A DNA stretch of 64,000 bases from Geobacter sp. (GCA_009684525.1 WKKR01000001.1:806001-870000); one strand, 5' to 3'; shown: positions 33,081-43,044, counted from the stretch's first letter. The notes: generated from the sequence alone by a model not told the origin. Program-made: numbers and translations.

Positions 33081-35048
33081 ATGTGTGGAATAGTCGGTGT
33101 TTATAATTATCGTTCTGCTCCGGAAAATTTAATAACTGGAATGTTGTCATCGATCCAATACAGAGGTCCCGATGAAGCTGGGATCTATGTTGATTCCTCT
33201 GTCGCATTGGGACATTGTCGTCTTAGCATAGTTGGCTTAAACGACGGGGCGCAACCAATTTCTAACGAAAATGGAACAATATGGGTTGTTTACAACGGTG
33301 AAGTCTTCAACTATCCAGAATTAAAAACAGAACTCCAGCAAAAAGGTCACATTTTCTCAACGACTACAGACACTGAAGTCCTTGTTCACCTTTATGAAGA
33401 ATACGGCAAGGAGTTCCTGGCATTACTGAATGGGCAGTTCGCCTTTGCCATCTGGGACTCGGTCAAGAAGGAACTGTTCCTGGCACGTGATAGGGTCGGC
33501 ATTCGCCCATTATTATATTACCAATGCGCGGACAGATATATATTTGCGTCGGAGATCAAGGCATTATTCACCGACAGTTCCGTCCCGCGCACAATCGCCC
33601 CCCCTGCCCTCCAGCAGATTTTTACCTATTGGACCACACTGACACCAAGGACTGCTTTCAAGGATATTTTTGAGCTCCCGCCTGGCCACTATCAGATTGT
33701 CAGGGATGGTCGAATAATCGAGCAGTCACCATTCTGGGAACTCCCTTATTACCCACCGGAGTCTCGTTTCCAAGGGTCACTGGATGACGCCGTCGATGAA
33801 ACCAGCTCCTTGCTGAACGACGCCATTAAAATCAGGTTACGGGCTGATGTCCCCGTTGGCGCATATCTCAGCGGCGGCCTCGACTCCTCTATCATCACCT
33901 CCTTGATAACAAAAAATTTTAACAACAAGTTACGAACCTTTTCCATCGGCTTCCAAGAGGCGGATTTCGATGAAACACCATACCAACGCGACCTCGTAAA
34001 ACACCTCGGAACGGACCACAGCGAGCTCCTTATTTCCAACCAAGATATCAGAGATACGCTTCCTAAGGTGGTGTGGCATGCAGAGAAGCCTCTGCTTCGC
34101 ACTGCACCAGTACCAATGTTCCTCTTAGCCAGACTGGTGAGAGAAAATAACTTCAAGGTCGTCCTCACTGGTGAAGGGGCTGATGAAGTGTTCGGAGGAT
34201 ACGATATCTTCAAGGAGGCAAAGATCCGCCATTTCTGGAGCAGGTTCCCCGAATCGGCTTCACGACCGCGACTGCTTGAAAAACTTCACCCTTACATATT
34301 CAAGGACCCTGCCCGTAGCAGGATGATTCTGCAAAAGTTTTATGGTGTGTCAGACGCTAACCTGAATGACCCTTGTTTTTCCCACAGGATCAGATGGAAC
34401 AACACCAGCAAGAACATGATGTTTTTTTCGGACGATATGTTGAACCAACTTGCTGGCTACACCCCTGAGGACGAACTTGCCGCCAGCTTTCCTTCAAAGT
34501 TTGACACGCGAGACCAGTTGGCCAGATCGCAATTCCTAGAGATAGATATTTTCCTAACAAACTACCTTCTCTCCTCACAAGGAGACCGCGTTGCAATGGG
34601 AAACTCTATTGAACTGCGAGTGCCGTTTCTTGATTACCGCGTGATTGATTTCGGAATGAAGTTACCACCACAGTGGAAAATCCGGGGGTTGAACGAAAAA
34701 TACATATTAAAAAGGACGTTCGGGAACCTGATCCCCGACCAGATAATCAAAAGGCCAAAACAGCCATACCGTGCTCCCATCCGGGAACTCTTCCTTTCTG
34801 GTACCTCTGACTATGCCAAGGATCTTCTCTCGAAGAATTATCTTGAAAAAACCGGCTATTTCAATGTATCAAAGACATGCAACCTGATCGACAAGTACAG
34901 GAAAACTGAGCGATTTATCGCAAGTGAAACACAGAACATGGCGATCATTGGGATTCTTACTACACAAATTCTACATCAGCAGTTCATCGATAACTTCAGC
35001 CACCGACACTACCTGCCGATAGCCATTACAAAACGGATAGTCAAGTAA
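33081..35048 (+). CDS. Asparagine synthase (glutamine-hydrolysing)-like amidotransferase
   Basis: 655 residues, start fixed by AAGGA and by the N-terminal MCGIVGV, in which Cys2 becomes the glutaminase nucleophile. Residues 1-200 form the glutamine amidotransferase domain (YRGPDEAG, GHCRLSIVG, YNGEVFNYPE). The synthetase domain follows with the PP-loop LSGGLDSSIIT near residue 260 and GEGADEVFGGYD. Close relatives are common in exopolysaccharide and exosortase loci, where they probably convert a carboxyl group of a sugar or acyl part to an amide instead of making free asparagine. It begins an operon with the NAD-synthase-like gene, an acyl carrier protein and an AMP ligase. Confidence 0.9.
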   Translation: MCGIVGVYNYRSAPENLITGMLSSIQYRGPDEAGIYVDSSVALGHCRLSIVGLNDGAQPISNENGTIWVVYNGEVFNYPELKTELQQKGHIFSTTTDTEVLVHLYEEYGKEFLALLNGQFAFAIWDSVKKELFLARDRVGIRPLLYYQCADRYIFASEIKALFTDSSVPRTIAPPALQQIFTYWTTLTPRTAFKDIFELPPGHYQIVRDGRIIEQSPFWELPYYPPESRFQGSLDDAVDETSSLLNDAIKIRLRADVPVGAYLSGGLDSSIITSLITKNFNNKLRTFSIGFQEADFDETPYQRDLVKHLGTDHSELLISNQDIRDTLPKVVWHAEKPLLRTAPVPMFLLARLVRENNFKVVLTGEGADEVFGGYDIFKEAKIRHFWSRFPESASRPRLLEKLHPYIFKDPARSRMILQKFYGVSDANLNDPCFSHRIRWNNTSKNMMFFSDDMLNQLAGYTPEDELAASFPSKFDTRDQLARSQFLEIDIFLTNYLLSSQGDRVAMGNSIELRVPFLDYRVIDFGMKLPPQWKIRGLNEKYILKRTFGNLIPDQIIKRPKQPYRAPIRELFLSGTSDYAKDLLSKNYLEKTGYFNVSKTCNLIDKYRKTERFIASETQNMAIIGILTTQILHQQFIDNFSHRHYLPIAITKRIVK

Positions 35049-35070
35049 CCTGAACTTCCAGGAGGCATAC

Positions 35071-36057
35071 ATGACCAATTTCTCCCCCGCTGTTCTTTCC
35101 ATCGATTGCGAGAAGGAAGCAGATAAAATCACTGCCGGGATACGAGAGATACTGAAAAAAGATCTCAAACGGCGAGGAATCGTCATCGGTCTCTCAGGCG
35201 GGATCGACAGCAGTGTAACTGCAGCTTTAGTGGTGAAGGCGATTGGCAAGGAGCGGGTATTCGGTCTGGAAATGCCGGAACTTCACTCATCCAAGGAGAC
35301 ACCGGAATTGAGCAGCGCTCTGATACGACACCTCGGCATTGAATCAGAGCGGATAGATATCTCCCCCATCCTTCGAGCGGTCGGTTTTTATGCCAATTAT
35401 GATAATGCCATCAGAATGGTAATTCCTGACTACGGGACCGAGTGGAAATCAAAAATTGTCATCTCCAGCATCTTCGACAACAAGGGGTTCAGCCTCAACT
35501 CCATCGTTGTCCAGGAACCTGACGGGACGATTCACAAGGAGCGCCTCCCCCTGAAACCGTATCTCGAAATTGTAGCTGCCACCAACTGCAAGCAGAGAAC
35601 CCGCAAGATGCTGGAATATTACTATGCTGATCGGCATAACTACGCAGTTGCAGGCACACCGAACCGTCTCGAATACGACCAGGGGTTTTTCGTCAAGTTG
35701 GGAGACGGTGCTGCTGACATAAAACCGATTGCCCACCTTTACAAATCACAAGTTTATCAAATGGCGCAATTCCTTGGAGTTCCCGCAGAAATATGTAAAC
35801 GCCCACCAACAACCGACACTTACTCGCTACCGCAAGGGCAAGACGAATTCTATTTTTCACTCCCCTACCAACAAATGGATCTTTGCCTATATGCCAAAAA
35901 CAATGGAGTCCCAATATCTTCAGTAGCATCATTACTAAATATTTCTTCTGCACAAGTACAAAGAGTATTCGATGATATAGATACCAAGAGATCTACAACG
36001 CGATACCTCCATCTCAACGCCCTTACCATTGAAAAGATCCCTGAGATTCAGGCATAA
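35071..36057 (+). CDS. NAD synthase-like ATP-pyrophosphatase (NH3-dependent type)
   Basis: 328 residues. The ATP-pyrophosphatase loop IGLSGGIDSSVTAALV near residue 45 and the later GTPNRLEYDQGFFVKLGDGA and LPQGQDEFYFSLPY define the NadE fold. There is no N-terminal nitrilase domain, so it would use free ammonia. It is 22 bases after the asparagine-synthase-like gene and precedes an acyl carrier protein. A housekeeping NAD synthase is unlikely in such a setting; an amidation step in the polysaccharide or acyl pathway is more likely (inference). The middle region around 110-160 differs from ordinary NadE as far as I can judge. Confidence 0.82.
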   Translation: MTNFSPAVLSIDCEKEADKITAGIREILKKDLKRRGIVIGLSGGIDSSVTAALVVKAIGKERVFGLEMPELHSSKETPELSSALIRHLGIESERIDISPILRAVGFYANYDNAIRMVIPDYGTEWKSKIVISSIFDNKGFSLNSIVVQEPDGTIHKERLPLKPYLEIVAATNCKQRTRKMLEYYYADRHNYAVAGTPNRLEYDQGFFVKLGDGAADIKPIAHLYKSQVYQMAQFLGVPAEICKRPPTTDTYSLPQGQDEFYFSLPYQQMDLCLYAKNNGVPISSVASLLNISSAQVQRVFDDIDTKRSTTRYLHLNALTIEKIPEIQA

Positions 36058-36083
36058 TCATTAATTGATAGAGAGGTTACTCA

Positions 36084-36344
36084 ATGTCAGAAATACGTGA
36101 TAAAATTAAAGAATATATTGTAGAAAATTTCCTTTTCGGAGATGATAAAGGATTGAATGACTCCACTTCATTCCTTGAATCCGGCATTATCGATTCGACC
36201 GGCATCCTTGAGTTGATAGCGTTTATAGAAGATGCTTTTTCATTGAGGGTCAACGATGACGAACTTATTCCTGAAAATCTCGACTCAATCACTAATCTTT
36301 TAAGATTCATATCGATAAAAACTGGAGCGATGTCAACAAGATAA
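36084..36344 (+). CDS. Acyl carrier protein
   Basis: 86 residues, acidic and helical. SFLESGIIDSTGILELIAFIEDAF contains the DS site where a phosphopantetheine arm is attached to the serine. Eight bases separate it from the AMP ligase gene downstream, which probably loads it. Together with the two amidating enzymes upstream it would carry an acyl or amino-acyl group for decorating the polysaccharide. Confidence 0.88.
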   Translation: MSEIRDKIKEYIVENFLFGDDKGLNDSTSFLESGIIDSTGILELIAFIEDAFSLRVNDDELIPENLDSITNLLRFISIKTGAMSTR

Positions 36345-36352
36345 GAAACCCG

Positions 36353-37882
36353 ATGCTTATCCATAATTTTCTTGAAAACTCTGCCACGCGATTTCCTGAA
36401 AAAGTCGCACTCATATTGAGTGGGAAAAAAATAACATATTCCCAACTAAATAGATCTGCGGACATCTTTGCAAACTGGTTTATCAAATCAGGGATGCAGC
36501 TAGGAGACCGAGTACTTTTTCTTCTCGAAAATGGCGAAGAGTATGTGATATCTTATTATGCGGCTCTTAAAGCAGGATTAGTTGTAGCCCCGATAAGTAC
36601 CGAGACTCGCTCTGATGCTTTATATAATATTTTATCCACAATAAATCCGAAGGTTGTTATTGTATCACCAAAGGCAGAGAAGGCATTTCATGAAATCACC
36701 GATCCCATTTCATCACTCAAAACAGTCATTTTCATCAACCCGAAGCTTTCCTGGCAACATAGACCCTTTTCAACCCTTCTATTCAATTCGCTTCTTGACG
36801 GAGAGGTTAGCTCGCCAAAGTTGGCATTTGATAACTCATCGCTTGCTAGCATAATATTTACTTCAGGCTCAACAGGCAAGCCAAAAGGTGTAATGTTAAC
36901 TCACGCCAATATTGTGGCAAACACACACTCAATTATTCAGTATCTCAATCTGACCGAAGGCGATCGACAGATGGTTGTGCTTCCCCTTTTTTACGTTATG
37001 GGGAAATCACTACTTAACACCCATATTGCAGTATCTGGCAGCCTTGTAATAAATAACACCTTCGCCTATCCAGCATCGGTTTTGAAGCAGATGGTTGATG
37101 AAAATGTCACCGGATTCTCAGGAGTCCCCTCAACCTATGCGTATCTGCTTCACCGCTCTCCGCTTAAATCCTACAAAAACAAACTTCCATTTCTTCGATA
37201 TTGTTCCCAGGCTGGTGGCCATATGGCCCGGAAAATAAAAGAAGAGCTATTAGAAGCTCTACCTGATCATACTAAATTATATGTTATGTACGGAGCGACA
37301 GAGGCATCCGCTAGACTATCCTATGTTGAACCAGCCCGTTTACGCTTGAAGATAGATTCTATTGGGGTCCCAATCCCTGGCGTGACAATGAGGATTGTCG
37401 ACCCATATGGCAATGAACTCCCAGTCGGGAAAACCGGTGAACTCATTGCCTCAGGCGCCAATATCATGAAAGGTTACTGGAATGACCCAGAAAGTACATT
37501 AGCAGCCATATCACATATAGGATACCATACCGGAGACCTAGGATACAAAGATGCTGATGGATATTTTTATTTGGTTGGACGCAAAGATAATCAACTGAAG
37601 GTTGGCGGTCACAGAATTAATCCTCAAGAAGTAGAAGATGCTCTCATCGCTACAGGACTATTAATTGAAGTAGCTGTGATGGGGATTACAGACCACCTTT
37701 ATGGACAGAAACTCGTTGCTATCGCTGTTCCAATCAATAATGAAATAACTGAGATGGATGTAATTGCTAAATGTATTATGTTTCTTCCACGTTACAAAGT
37801 ACCTAGTGAAATTACTTTCGTTAATATGCTTCCCAAAAATAGTAGCGGTAAAATAGATAGGCAATTACTGTTTAGTCAATAG
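36353..37882 (+). CDS. AMP-dependent acyl ligase (acyl-CoA/acyl-ACP synthetase family)
   Basis: 509 residues, ANL superfamily. The phosphate-binding loop SIIFTSGSTGKPKGVML (about 166-182), YGATEAS, GYHTGDLG and the C-terminal lysine in NSSGKIDRQLL are all present, so it should form an acyl-adenylate and pass it to a thiol. The gene for an acyl carrier protein is directly before it, so the product is probably acyl-ACP. The acid used cannot be deduced. A second pair of this kind (45.4-47.3 kb) lies in the convergent operon, so the locus handles at least two acyl groups. Confidence 0.9.
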   Translation: MLIHNFLENSATRFPEKVALILSGKKITYSQLNRSADIFANWFIKSGMQLGDRVLFLLENGEEYVISYYAALKAGLVVAPISTETRSDALYNILSTINPKVVIVSPKAEKAFHEITDPISSLKTVIFINPKLSWQHRPFSTLLFNSLLDGEVSSPKLAFDNSSLASIIFTSGSTGKPKGVMLTHANIVANTHSIIQYLNLTEGDRQMVVLPLFYVMGKSLLNTHIAVSGSLVINNTFAYPASVLKQMVDENVTGFSGVPSTYAYLLHRSPLKSYKNKLPFLRYCSQAGGHMARKIKEELLEALPDHTKLYVMYGATEASARLSYVEPARLRLKIDSIGVPIPGVTMRIVDPYGNELPVGKTGELIASGANIMKGYWNDPESTLAAISHIGYHTGDLGYKDADGYFYLVGRKDNQLKVGGHRINPQEVEDALIATGLLIEVAVMGITDHLYGQKLVAIAVPINNEITEMDVIAKCIMFLPRYKVPSEITFVNMLPKNSSGKIDRQLLFSQ

Positions 37883-37891
37883 GTATTTGAC

Positions 37892-39316
37892 ATGATCAGT
37901 CATAAATATCGTTTTAATCAGTTATTAAATCACACCGACAAAAATAGGCGTAATTTTTTAGCATTTATGTTCTCTGTTGTATTATTGGCTACGTTCAAAC
38001 GACATAGCCATAGCAAGGAGCAACATGTGCCTGATAAAATTATTCCTCGCAAAGAAAGCTGCCCTTTAGACGCAGTGAGTTCTGGCTTCCCCAAGAAGCC
38101 GCCATTAGCCAAAATAAATCTAGGGGTATCAAACAAAGGACTATCTGATGTCTACTTATCTCGAGGTGGATCCCCAGAACAGAATATCAATAACATCATC
38201 AATATGCATGGAGGTATTTCTTCTATCGTCGGCAAAGATGACATTGTAGTCCTTAAACCTAATGCCCAGTGGTGGAACCAAGGGACAACAAATACCGACG
38301 CCATGTATGCATTCATCAAGGCAATTTTTAGCATTCCTGCTTTTCGAGGCGAGGTAATCATTGCTGAAAACCATCAATATGCTGATCCAAACTCCCGCGG
38401 ATGGAATACTGATAAGCGAAATGGCCGCTTTAATCTCAATGAACTCGTTGCTTATTTTAATTCTATAGGACTTGGCAACATCACCAAATATCACTGGCGA
38501 TGTGCGGGACCAAATCCAACTCCTTTACAGGGCAACGAATCTTCAGGCTCAAAAATAGTCTCTGGACCATGGGACGGAGATGGATATGTTTGGAATCACG
38601 ACCTTTCCTACACAAGCTCCTTAGGTCGTAAATGCATCCTTTCTTATCCAATTTTCACTTCAGCCTACAGTGGAGTAACAATTGATTTCAAAAATGGTGC
38701 GTGGGAAAAACACAAATATACTGGTCAGCCAGTAAAATTCATAAATTTTTCAGCATTGAACCACCATAGTAACTTTTGTGGAGTTACTGCATCGATTAAA
38801 AATTATATGGGAATACTTGATATGACCTGCGGTTTTCAAGGGACAACACCTAAAGGATACTGGAACACTCATTATATTGGAATCCGAAACGATCTTACTG
38901 TACCTATGATGAAATATATGCCATGGAGAGTTCGAGCTAAAATAGACAGCTTATACAAATATAAATATGTTTACCATACTGCCAGCGTAATTGGCTCATT
39001 CATGCGGGATGTCAGAATGGCAGATTTTAATTTTATTACCGCAGATTGGGTCGGTTATGGGTCTAGAACAGATAAAAATATGAGTGGATATCCAAGGACT
39101 TTGCTAGCAAGCAGAGACCCTGTTGCGCTAGATTATATCGCTGGTAGAGATGTTCTATCCCCACTAACCAAGCTTAAAGAACCAAATAATAAATGGCTCA
39201 ATGAAATAAATGACGTCACAGAGAAACATGGCCCATTTTTTAAATTTTTAGCAGCATGCCATAAAGAAGGTATCGGCAACTTAGACCCACAAAGAATGCT
39301 CATTTTATCTGCTTAA
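37892..39316 (+). CDS. DUF362-domain protein with twin-arginine-like signal
   Basis: 474 residues. The N-terminus has RRNFLAFMFSVVLLATF, a twin-arginine-like motif before a hydrophobic stretch, so it is probably exported or anchored. The DUF362 pattern follows: DDIVVLKPNAQWWNQGTTNT, GEVIIAENHQ, then SALNHHSNFCGVTASIKNYMG and the closing SRDPVALDYIAGRDVL. Many DUF362 proteins carry ferredoxin domains, but this one has no CxxCxxC cluster. Its role is unknown; in exopolysaccharide loci it has been seen beside acyl and amido enzymes. The gene starts 10 bases after the AMP ligase. Confidence 0.8.
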   Translation: MISHKYRFNQLLNHTDKNRRNFLAFMFSVVLLATFKRHSHSKEQHVPDKIIPRKESCPLDAVSSGFPKKPPLAKINLGVSNKGLSDVYLSRGGSPEQNINNIINMHGGISSIVGKDDIVVLKPNAQWWNQGTTNTDAMYAFIKAIFSIPAFRGEVIIAENHQYADPNSRGWNTDKRNGRFNLNELVAYFNSIGLGNITKYHWRCAGPNPTPLQGNESSGSKIVSGPWDGDGYVWNHDLSYTSSLGRKCILSYPIFTSAYSGVTIDFKNGAWEKHKYTGQPVKFINFSALNHHSNFCGVTASIKNYMGILDMTCGFQGTTPKGYWNTHYIGIRNDLTVPMMKYMPWRVRAKIDSLYKYKYVYHTASVIGSFMRDVRMADFNFITADWVGYGSRTDKNMSGYPRTLLASRDPVALDYIAGRDVLSPLTKLKEPNNKWLNEINDVTEKHGPFFKFLAACHKEGIGNLDPQRMLILSA

Positions 39317-39350
39317 GAAATCGGCTTTTTTAATGAGAGGATGACCACAA

Positions 39351-39992
39351 GTGGATTTGATCAATAGCTTAAACCGACATAAATCAAAAAATGGCGCTAT
39401 ATTCTTGAAACAGATATCTAGGATATTTTGGGTGCAAAAAGTAATATTTCACACACTCGACCTGACAAATTGGGAACCACCTACCTTACCTAAAATGCGC
39501 TTGAATGCTACATTCGTGCTTGGTGACGAAAATGATATATCCAACTTAACCACTAACCCTCATTTGCATGAAGCATTAAATAATGAAACAGCTTTCCACA
39601 AAAAACTACAAGCTGGACACAAGTTATTACTGGGTAAACATAATGACGAAATCGTCTTCTATTTATGGGCAGTTGCAGGCAAGAAAGGACTAATGAACAA
39701 AACTCTTGATTTAGAGGTAAATCAAGTTGCTATCGAAATAGGATTTACAAGAAAAGAATATCGCGGTCATGGTTTTTTCATATTCGGTGTAAATTATCTA
39801 TTTCCCATACTGCAAACAGAAGGGGTTACCTCATGCCTAACTGACATTGCAACACACAATTTACCCATGGTCAAAACGGCATTAAAAATTGGCTTTAAAT
39901 CAACAGACTCTTTCTATTATTGGATACATACACCCTTTGCGGAATATGCTATTCCAAAGGGCAGCATAGCTAACAAGATATCTAACCATTGA
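39351..39992 (+). CDS. GNAT-like acyltransferase
   Basis: 213 residues from a GTG start with a GAGAGG upstream. The segment around residues 90-180 (VNQVAIEIGFTRKEYRGHGFF, YLFPILQTEGVTSCLTDI, NLPMVKTALKIGFKS) is like the acyl-CoA-binding and C-terminal strand of GNAT enzymes; IGFTRKEYRGHG is the pantetheine loop. The substrate may be the aminosugar or amide group of the same operon. It is the last gene of that operon and is followed by a long AT-rich gap. Confidence 0.7.
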   Translation: MDLINSLNRHKSKNGAIFLKQISRIFWVQKVIFHTLDLTNWEPPTLPKMRLNATFVLGDENDISNLTTNPHLHEALNNETAFHKKLQAGHKLLLGKHNDEIVFYLWAVAGKKGLMNKTLDLEVNQVAIEIGFTRKEYRGHGFFIFGVNYLFPILQTEGVTSCLTDIATHNLPMVKTALKIGFKSTDSFYYWIHTPFAEYAIPKGSIANKISNH

Positions 39993-40623
39993 TTTTGTAA
40001 TCTATATTTTATTTATAATCAGTTTATCACTATCCAGGAATCCTCAATCTATAGTTCTTTACTTTTTATTTTATTTATAATCATAGTGTTTTTATAATGA
40101 GTTAACATATGTCTATACATGATCACTATAACTTATTTTCAATTATTACCAAGCGAGACTAACAGTTTCTATATTTTTTAATATCTATAATTTAAGTAGC
40201 CCACAGATTACTTTGACTTGCCAATTTCATTTCACTCCTTCGTATCGTCAATATTTTATAGTTCTATAAACATATAGTGACCATAATCACAAACATACAA
40301 TCCAGTTTAGGCGAAATTAAAACCATCATCACATGATATAATTTCTCAAAAGAGGAACCATTACAATCCCAATTACGATACTTAAATGAATATGATGATA
40401 CATCTATTGATTTGGAGAATATGGTGATTCGTGTTGCCCCCTCCCCCCTTACATCAAATGATTAATTTATAATAAATCCTTCAGTCTATATTTTTTGTTG
40501 ATGGGAAAGGAATTGTTAAATTGGATCATGACGTTAGTTAGTTTCATTACGACCTATTGCCAGTAAACCTGTGGATAGGTTAAGCCGGGCAGAAATTATC
40601 TGCCCAACAAAGAGAGGCAGCGC
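39993..40623. other. AT-rich intergenic region with a 17-bp direct repeat and leader hairpins
   Basis: No open frame with protein character is seen in these 630 bases. TATTTTATTTATAATCA occurs at 40005-40021 and again at 40067-40083. Just before the pectate lyase gene, AACC/GGTT (about 40566-40581) and the perfect GGGCAGA-AATTA-TCTGCCC hairpin (40587-40605) form a structured leader. It lacks a T run, so it is not a standard terminator, and it does not match a riboswitch class I know. Confidence 0.5.
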
Positions 40624-42036
40624 ATGAAAGTTTCTATTATTACATTCATAGCCATTGTATCAATTCACTCCGTTGCTTTCGGCATTACTGCATTTCCTGG
40701 AGCAGTGGGGGTGGGAGCAAATACTCTAGGTGGCAGAGGCGGAAAGGTAATAAAAGTTACAAATTTAAATGACAGTGGTGCTGGCAGTCTTCGAGAAGCA
40801 CTTGCCACATCTGGTCCACGCATTATTGTTTTTACGGTTTCAGGAAATATAAACCTAACTTCATTACTATATATTACACAGCCTTATGTAACAATAGCTG
40901 GTCAAACCTCTCCTGGTGGCATATCGGTATCCGGCAAGCAATTTAATGTCGCTACACATGATGTTATTATCCGTCATATGCGTTTTCGCGCTGGAGGACA
41001 TCTATACACTGGCGATGATAGTGACGGTGACAGCTTTAGCCTTTGGGGAAAAAAATGGGGTGGCAACGATGTTTATAATGTCATGATCGATCATTGCTCT
41101 ATGACGTGGGGTGTTGATGAAACCTTCTCTATTACCGGAGGAGTAACCAAGACTACACTGCAAAATAACCTAATTGCTCAAGGCCTCAGATATGCAAAAC
41201 TGGGAGGGTCATCAGACCATAGCAAGGGACTTATGGTAAGTGGCAAAAATGACTACGATACAGAGGTTTCCTTGTATCGAAACTATATTGCTCATAATAC
41301 CGACAGAAACCCATTAATGTATAATCCTGCTGCAGACAACACAAATTTCTATGTCGATGGGACAAACAATGTCAGTTATAATTGGAAAGGCGGATTAAGG
41401 CCATCATTTGGTGGTGATGCCCATGTTAACTGGATAGCAAATTACGCAAAAGAAGGACCTTACTCTACAGCGTCAACGTATTTCATGCAGCAAGAAGACG
41501 GAGGAGCATTAGCTACACCAGAGCAATTACTATATGTATCCGGCAACAAAGATTCTGGGACGACATCCACAAGCGACTGGCGAGTATCGCAATATTACAC
41601 TGTTAATCTACTCTCAACTGCGTATCAAAAATCTACTCGTTGGGTTATGACCAATCCATTACCATACGACACTATGACTGATTCTCTTGCCTCATCAATT
41701 GTAGCAGCATCAGGAGCTACAGTACCAATAAGAGACTCTGTGGACACGGCAATTGTAAACTCTTTCAATGCGGGGACATCACTTCTCAAAGATACGGCAT
41801 CCTACCCAAATGATTGGCCGACCTATCAACAGATAGCAGCACCCGTAGATAGTGATAATGATGGTATGCCTGATACATGGGAGACAGCCCACGGGCTAAA
41901 TAACAGTATTAATGATTCAGCAGCTGACCGTGATGGAGATGGCTATACCAATATCGAGGAATATATCAATTCCCTTGCTGATAACTTACAGATTGCAAGA
42001 CCAGCAGCGCCACAAAACCCTAAAAGAACAAATTAA
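40624..42036 (+). CDS. Secreted pectate lyase-like polysaccharide lyase
   Basis: 470 residues. A signal peptide (IITFIAIVSIHSVAFG) is followed by a parallel beta-helix lyase domain: FPGAVGVGANTLGGRGGK, VTNLNDSGAGSLREAL, VTIAGQTSPGG and VIIRHMRFRAGG, as in PL1-type pectate lyases. The C-terminal 60 residues hold an Asp-rich calcium-binding repeat (DSDNDGMPDTWE and DRDGDGYTNIEEY) of thrombospondin type 3 style. It would cut uronic-acid polymers by beta-elimination outside the cell. Enzymes like this occur in exosortase and alginate-like loci, where they trim or release the polymer. The hairpin 17 bases before its start may affect translation. Confidence 0.88.
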   Translation: MKVSIITFIAIVSIHSVAFGITAFPGAVGVGANTLGGRGGKVIKVTNLNDSGAGSLREALATSGPRIIVFTVSGNINLTSLLYITQPYVTIAGQTSPGGISVSGKQFNVATHDVIIRHMRFRAGGHLYTGDDSDGDSFSLWGKKWGGNDVYNVMIDHCSMTWGVDETFSITGGVTKTTLQNNLIAQGLRYAKLGGSSDHSKGLMVSGKNDYDTEVSLYRNYIAHNTDRNPLMYNPAADNTNFYVDGTNNVSYNWKGGLRPSFGGDAHVNWIANYAKEGPYSTASTYFMQQEDGGALATPEQLLYVSGNKDSGTTSTSDWRVSQYYTVNLLSTAYQKSTRWVMTNPLPYDTMTDSLASSIVAASGATVPIRDSVDTAIVNSFNAGTSLLKDTASYPNDWPTYQQIAAPVDSDNDGMPDTWETAHGLNNSINDSAADRDGDGYTNIEEYINSLADNLQIARPAAPQNPKRTN

Positions 42037-42056
42037 TTTATTATTTATATAAAATT

Positions 42057-42084
42057 GAAAGGGGACTATCTAGTCCCCTTTTTA
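42057..42084 (+). terminator. Rho-independent terminator after the pectate lyase gene
   Basis: AAAGGGGACTA and TAGTCCCCTTT pair perfectly around TC and are followed by T. With A's on its other flank it may also work for the reverse operon that ends at 42149. Confidence 0.9.
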
Positions 42085-42148
42085 TTCATGGTATCAAAAT
42101 GTTTAATAATGTTTTGAGCTCTATAGTACTAAATTTTATATATACCCC

Positions 42149-42946
42149 TTAGATACTACCGCAAATATCTTTGATAATTGCGTTCAGATCATCGCCTAAC
42201 TTTGATATTAAATATGACTGTTCTTGGTCTGTGTTAACAACAAGAATATGTTTATTAGTATTTTTCATTAACCATGAGGTAACAAATTCCCAATGGTCTA
42301 ATGAATAATTCAAAAAAGCATCGACTTGTTCCTTCGATTGATTTTTCAGCCGACTGGTATACCCTTTAGTCCTCCCATTCATTCGCTGTAGACATTTATC
42401 GCTATCAATATGTAGACAGACTACTACATCTGGTAATGTAAGCAACGAGAGATATTGAACGAGTTCTTCTTTATTTACTAATCCATTTGGAGAAACAAAC
42501 ATCATTGATTTTTGTAAAATACCCTCATCAAATAGTATCCAATCATCAAGCCTAGAACTCTTTTCTAAACATAACTGAAGACCACCAGCATGTAAAAAAG
42601 CATTAATAACGGCTTTTTGCTCTGCATAAGAAAGGATATTTTTTATCGATGAATCCAATATAGTTTTCAACAAACAATGATTCTCTAATATGAAGTCAAG
42701 AATGTATTCTTGCTGCCAATAAGTCCGGCCTCCCACAGTATTAAATAAACGATAACCAATAGCTTGAGGTAATATTCGAAGTATTCTTCTCAATGATATA
42801 TCACAATTTTCTTTAGCTGCATAAAATAAAGCCTTTTCAGAAGTAAGTATCGAATTGCGGGACTTCCCATAAATATATTTCACAACCCCCTGAGAAAGTG
42901 TAGATTTCCCGACACCAGGTATTCCCACAAATTCAATAGAATGCAT
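42149..42946 (-). CDS. P-loop kinase (thymidylate-kinase-like)
   Basis: 265 residues. The Walker A motif GIPGVGKSTL is at residues 7-16, and a DEGILQKS region and CLHIDSDKCLQRM follow, resembling the nucleotide- and deoxynucleoside-kinase fold. The lid-like segment RTKGYTSR at about 193-200 supports this. It is the last gene of the reverse polysaccharide operon. Family members in such loci phosphorylate sugar or lipid precursors, but the substrate is unknown. Another kinase domain of this family is fused to a nucleotidyltransferase-like domain at 53.7 kb. Confidence 0.8.
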   Translation of the reverse strand: MHSIEFVGIPGVGKSTLSQGVVKYIYGKSRNSILTSEKALFYAAKENCDISLRRILRILPQAIGYRLFNTVGGRTYWQQEYILDFILENHCLLKTILDSSIKNILSYAEQKAVINAFLHAGGLQLCLEKSSRLDDWILFDEGILQKSMMFVSPNGLVNKEELVQYLSLLTLPDVVVCLHIDSDKCLQRMNGRTKGYTSRLKNQSKEQVDAFLNYSLDHWEFVTSWLMKNTNKHILVVNTDQEQSYLISKLGDDLNAIIKDICGSI

Positions 42947-43044
42947 AAATAACTCTGTACCCTTATTTGTTTAAAATGCCAATAAACATAATTGTGATTT
43001 TTCACTCATGACAGTTAGTGATTATTATTTATGATATATTTCAC

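Noticed and set aside
40005-40083. 17-bp direct repeats as ends of an insertion sequence
   Set aside because: Only 45 bases lie between them, with no transposase or inverted ends; they probably reflect AT-rich drift or a small duplication.
40566-40605. Third GEMM riboswitch before the pectate lyase gene
   Set aside because: It has AAACC and a GGTT stem but lacks the conserved GCAAAGC-type and CCGGGTT parts seen in the two real copies.
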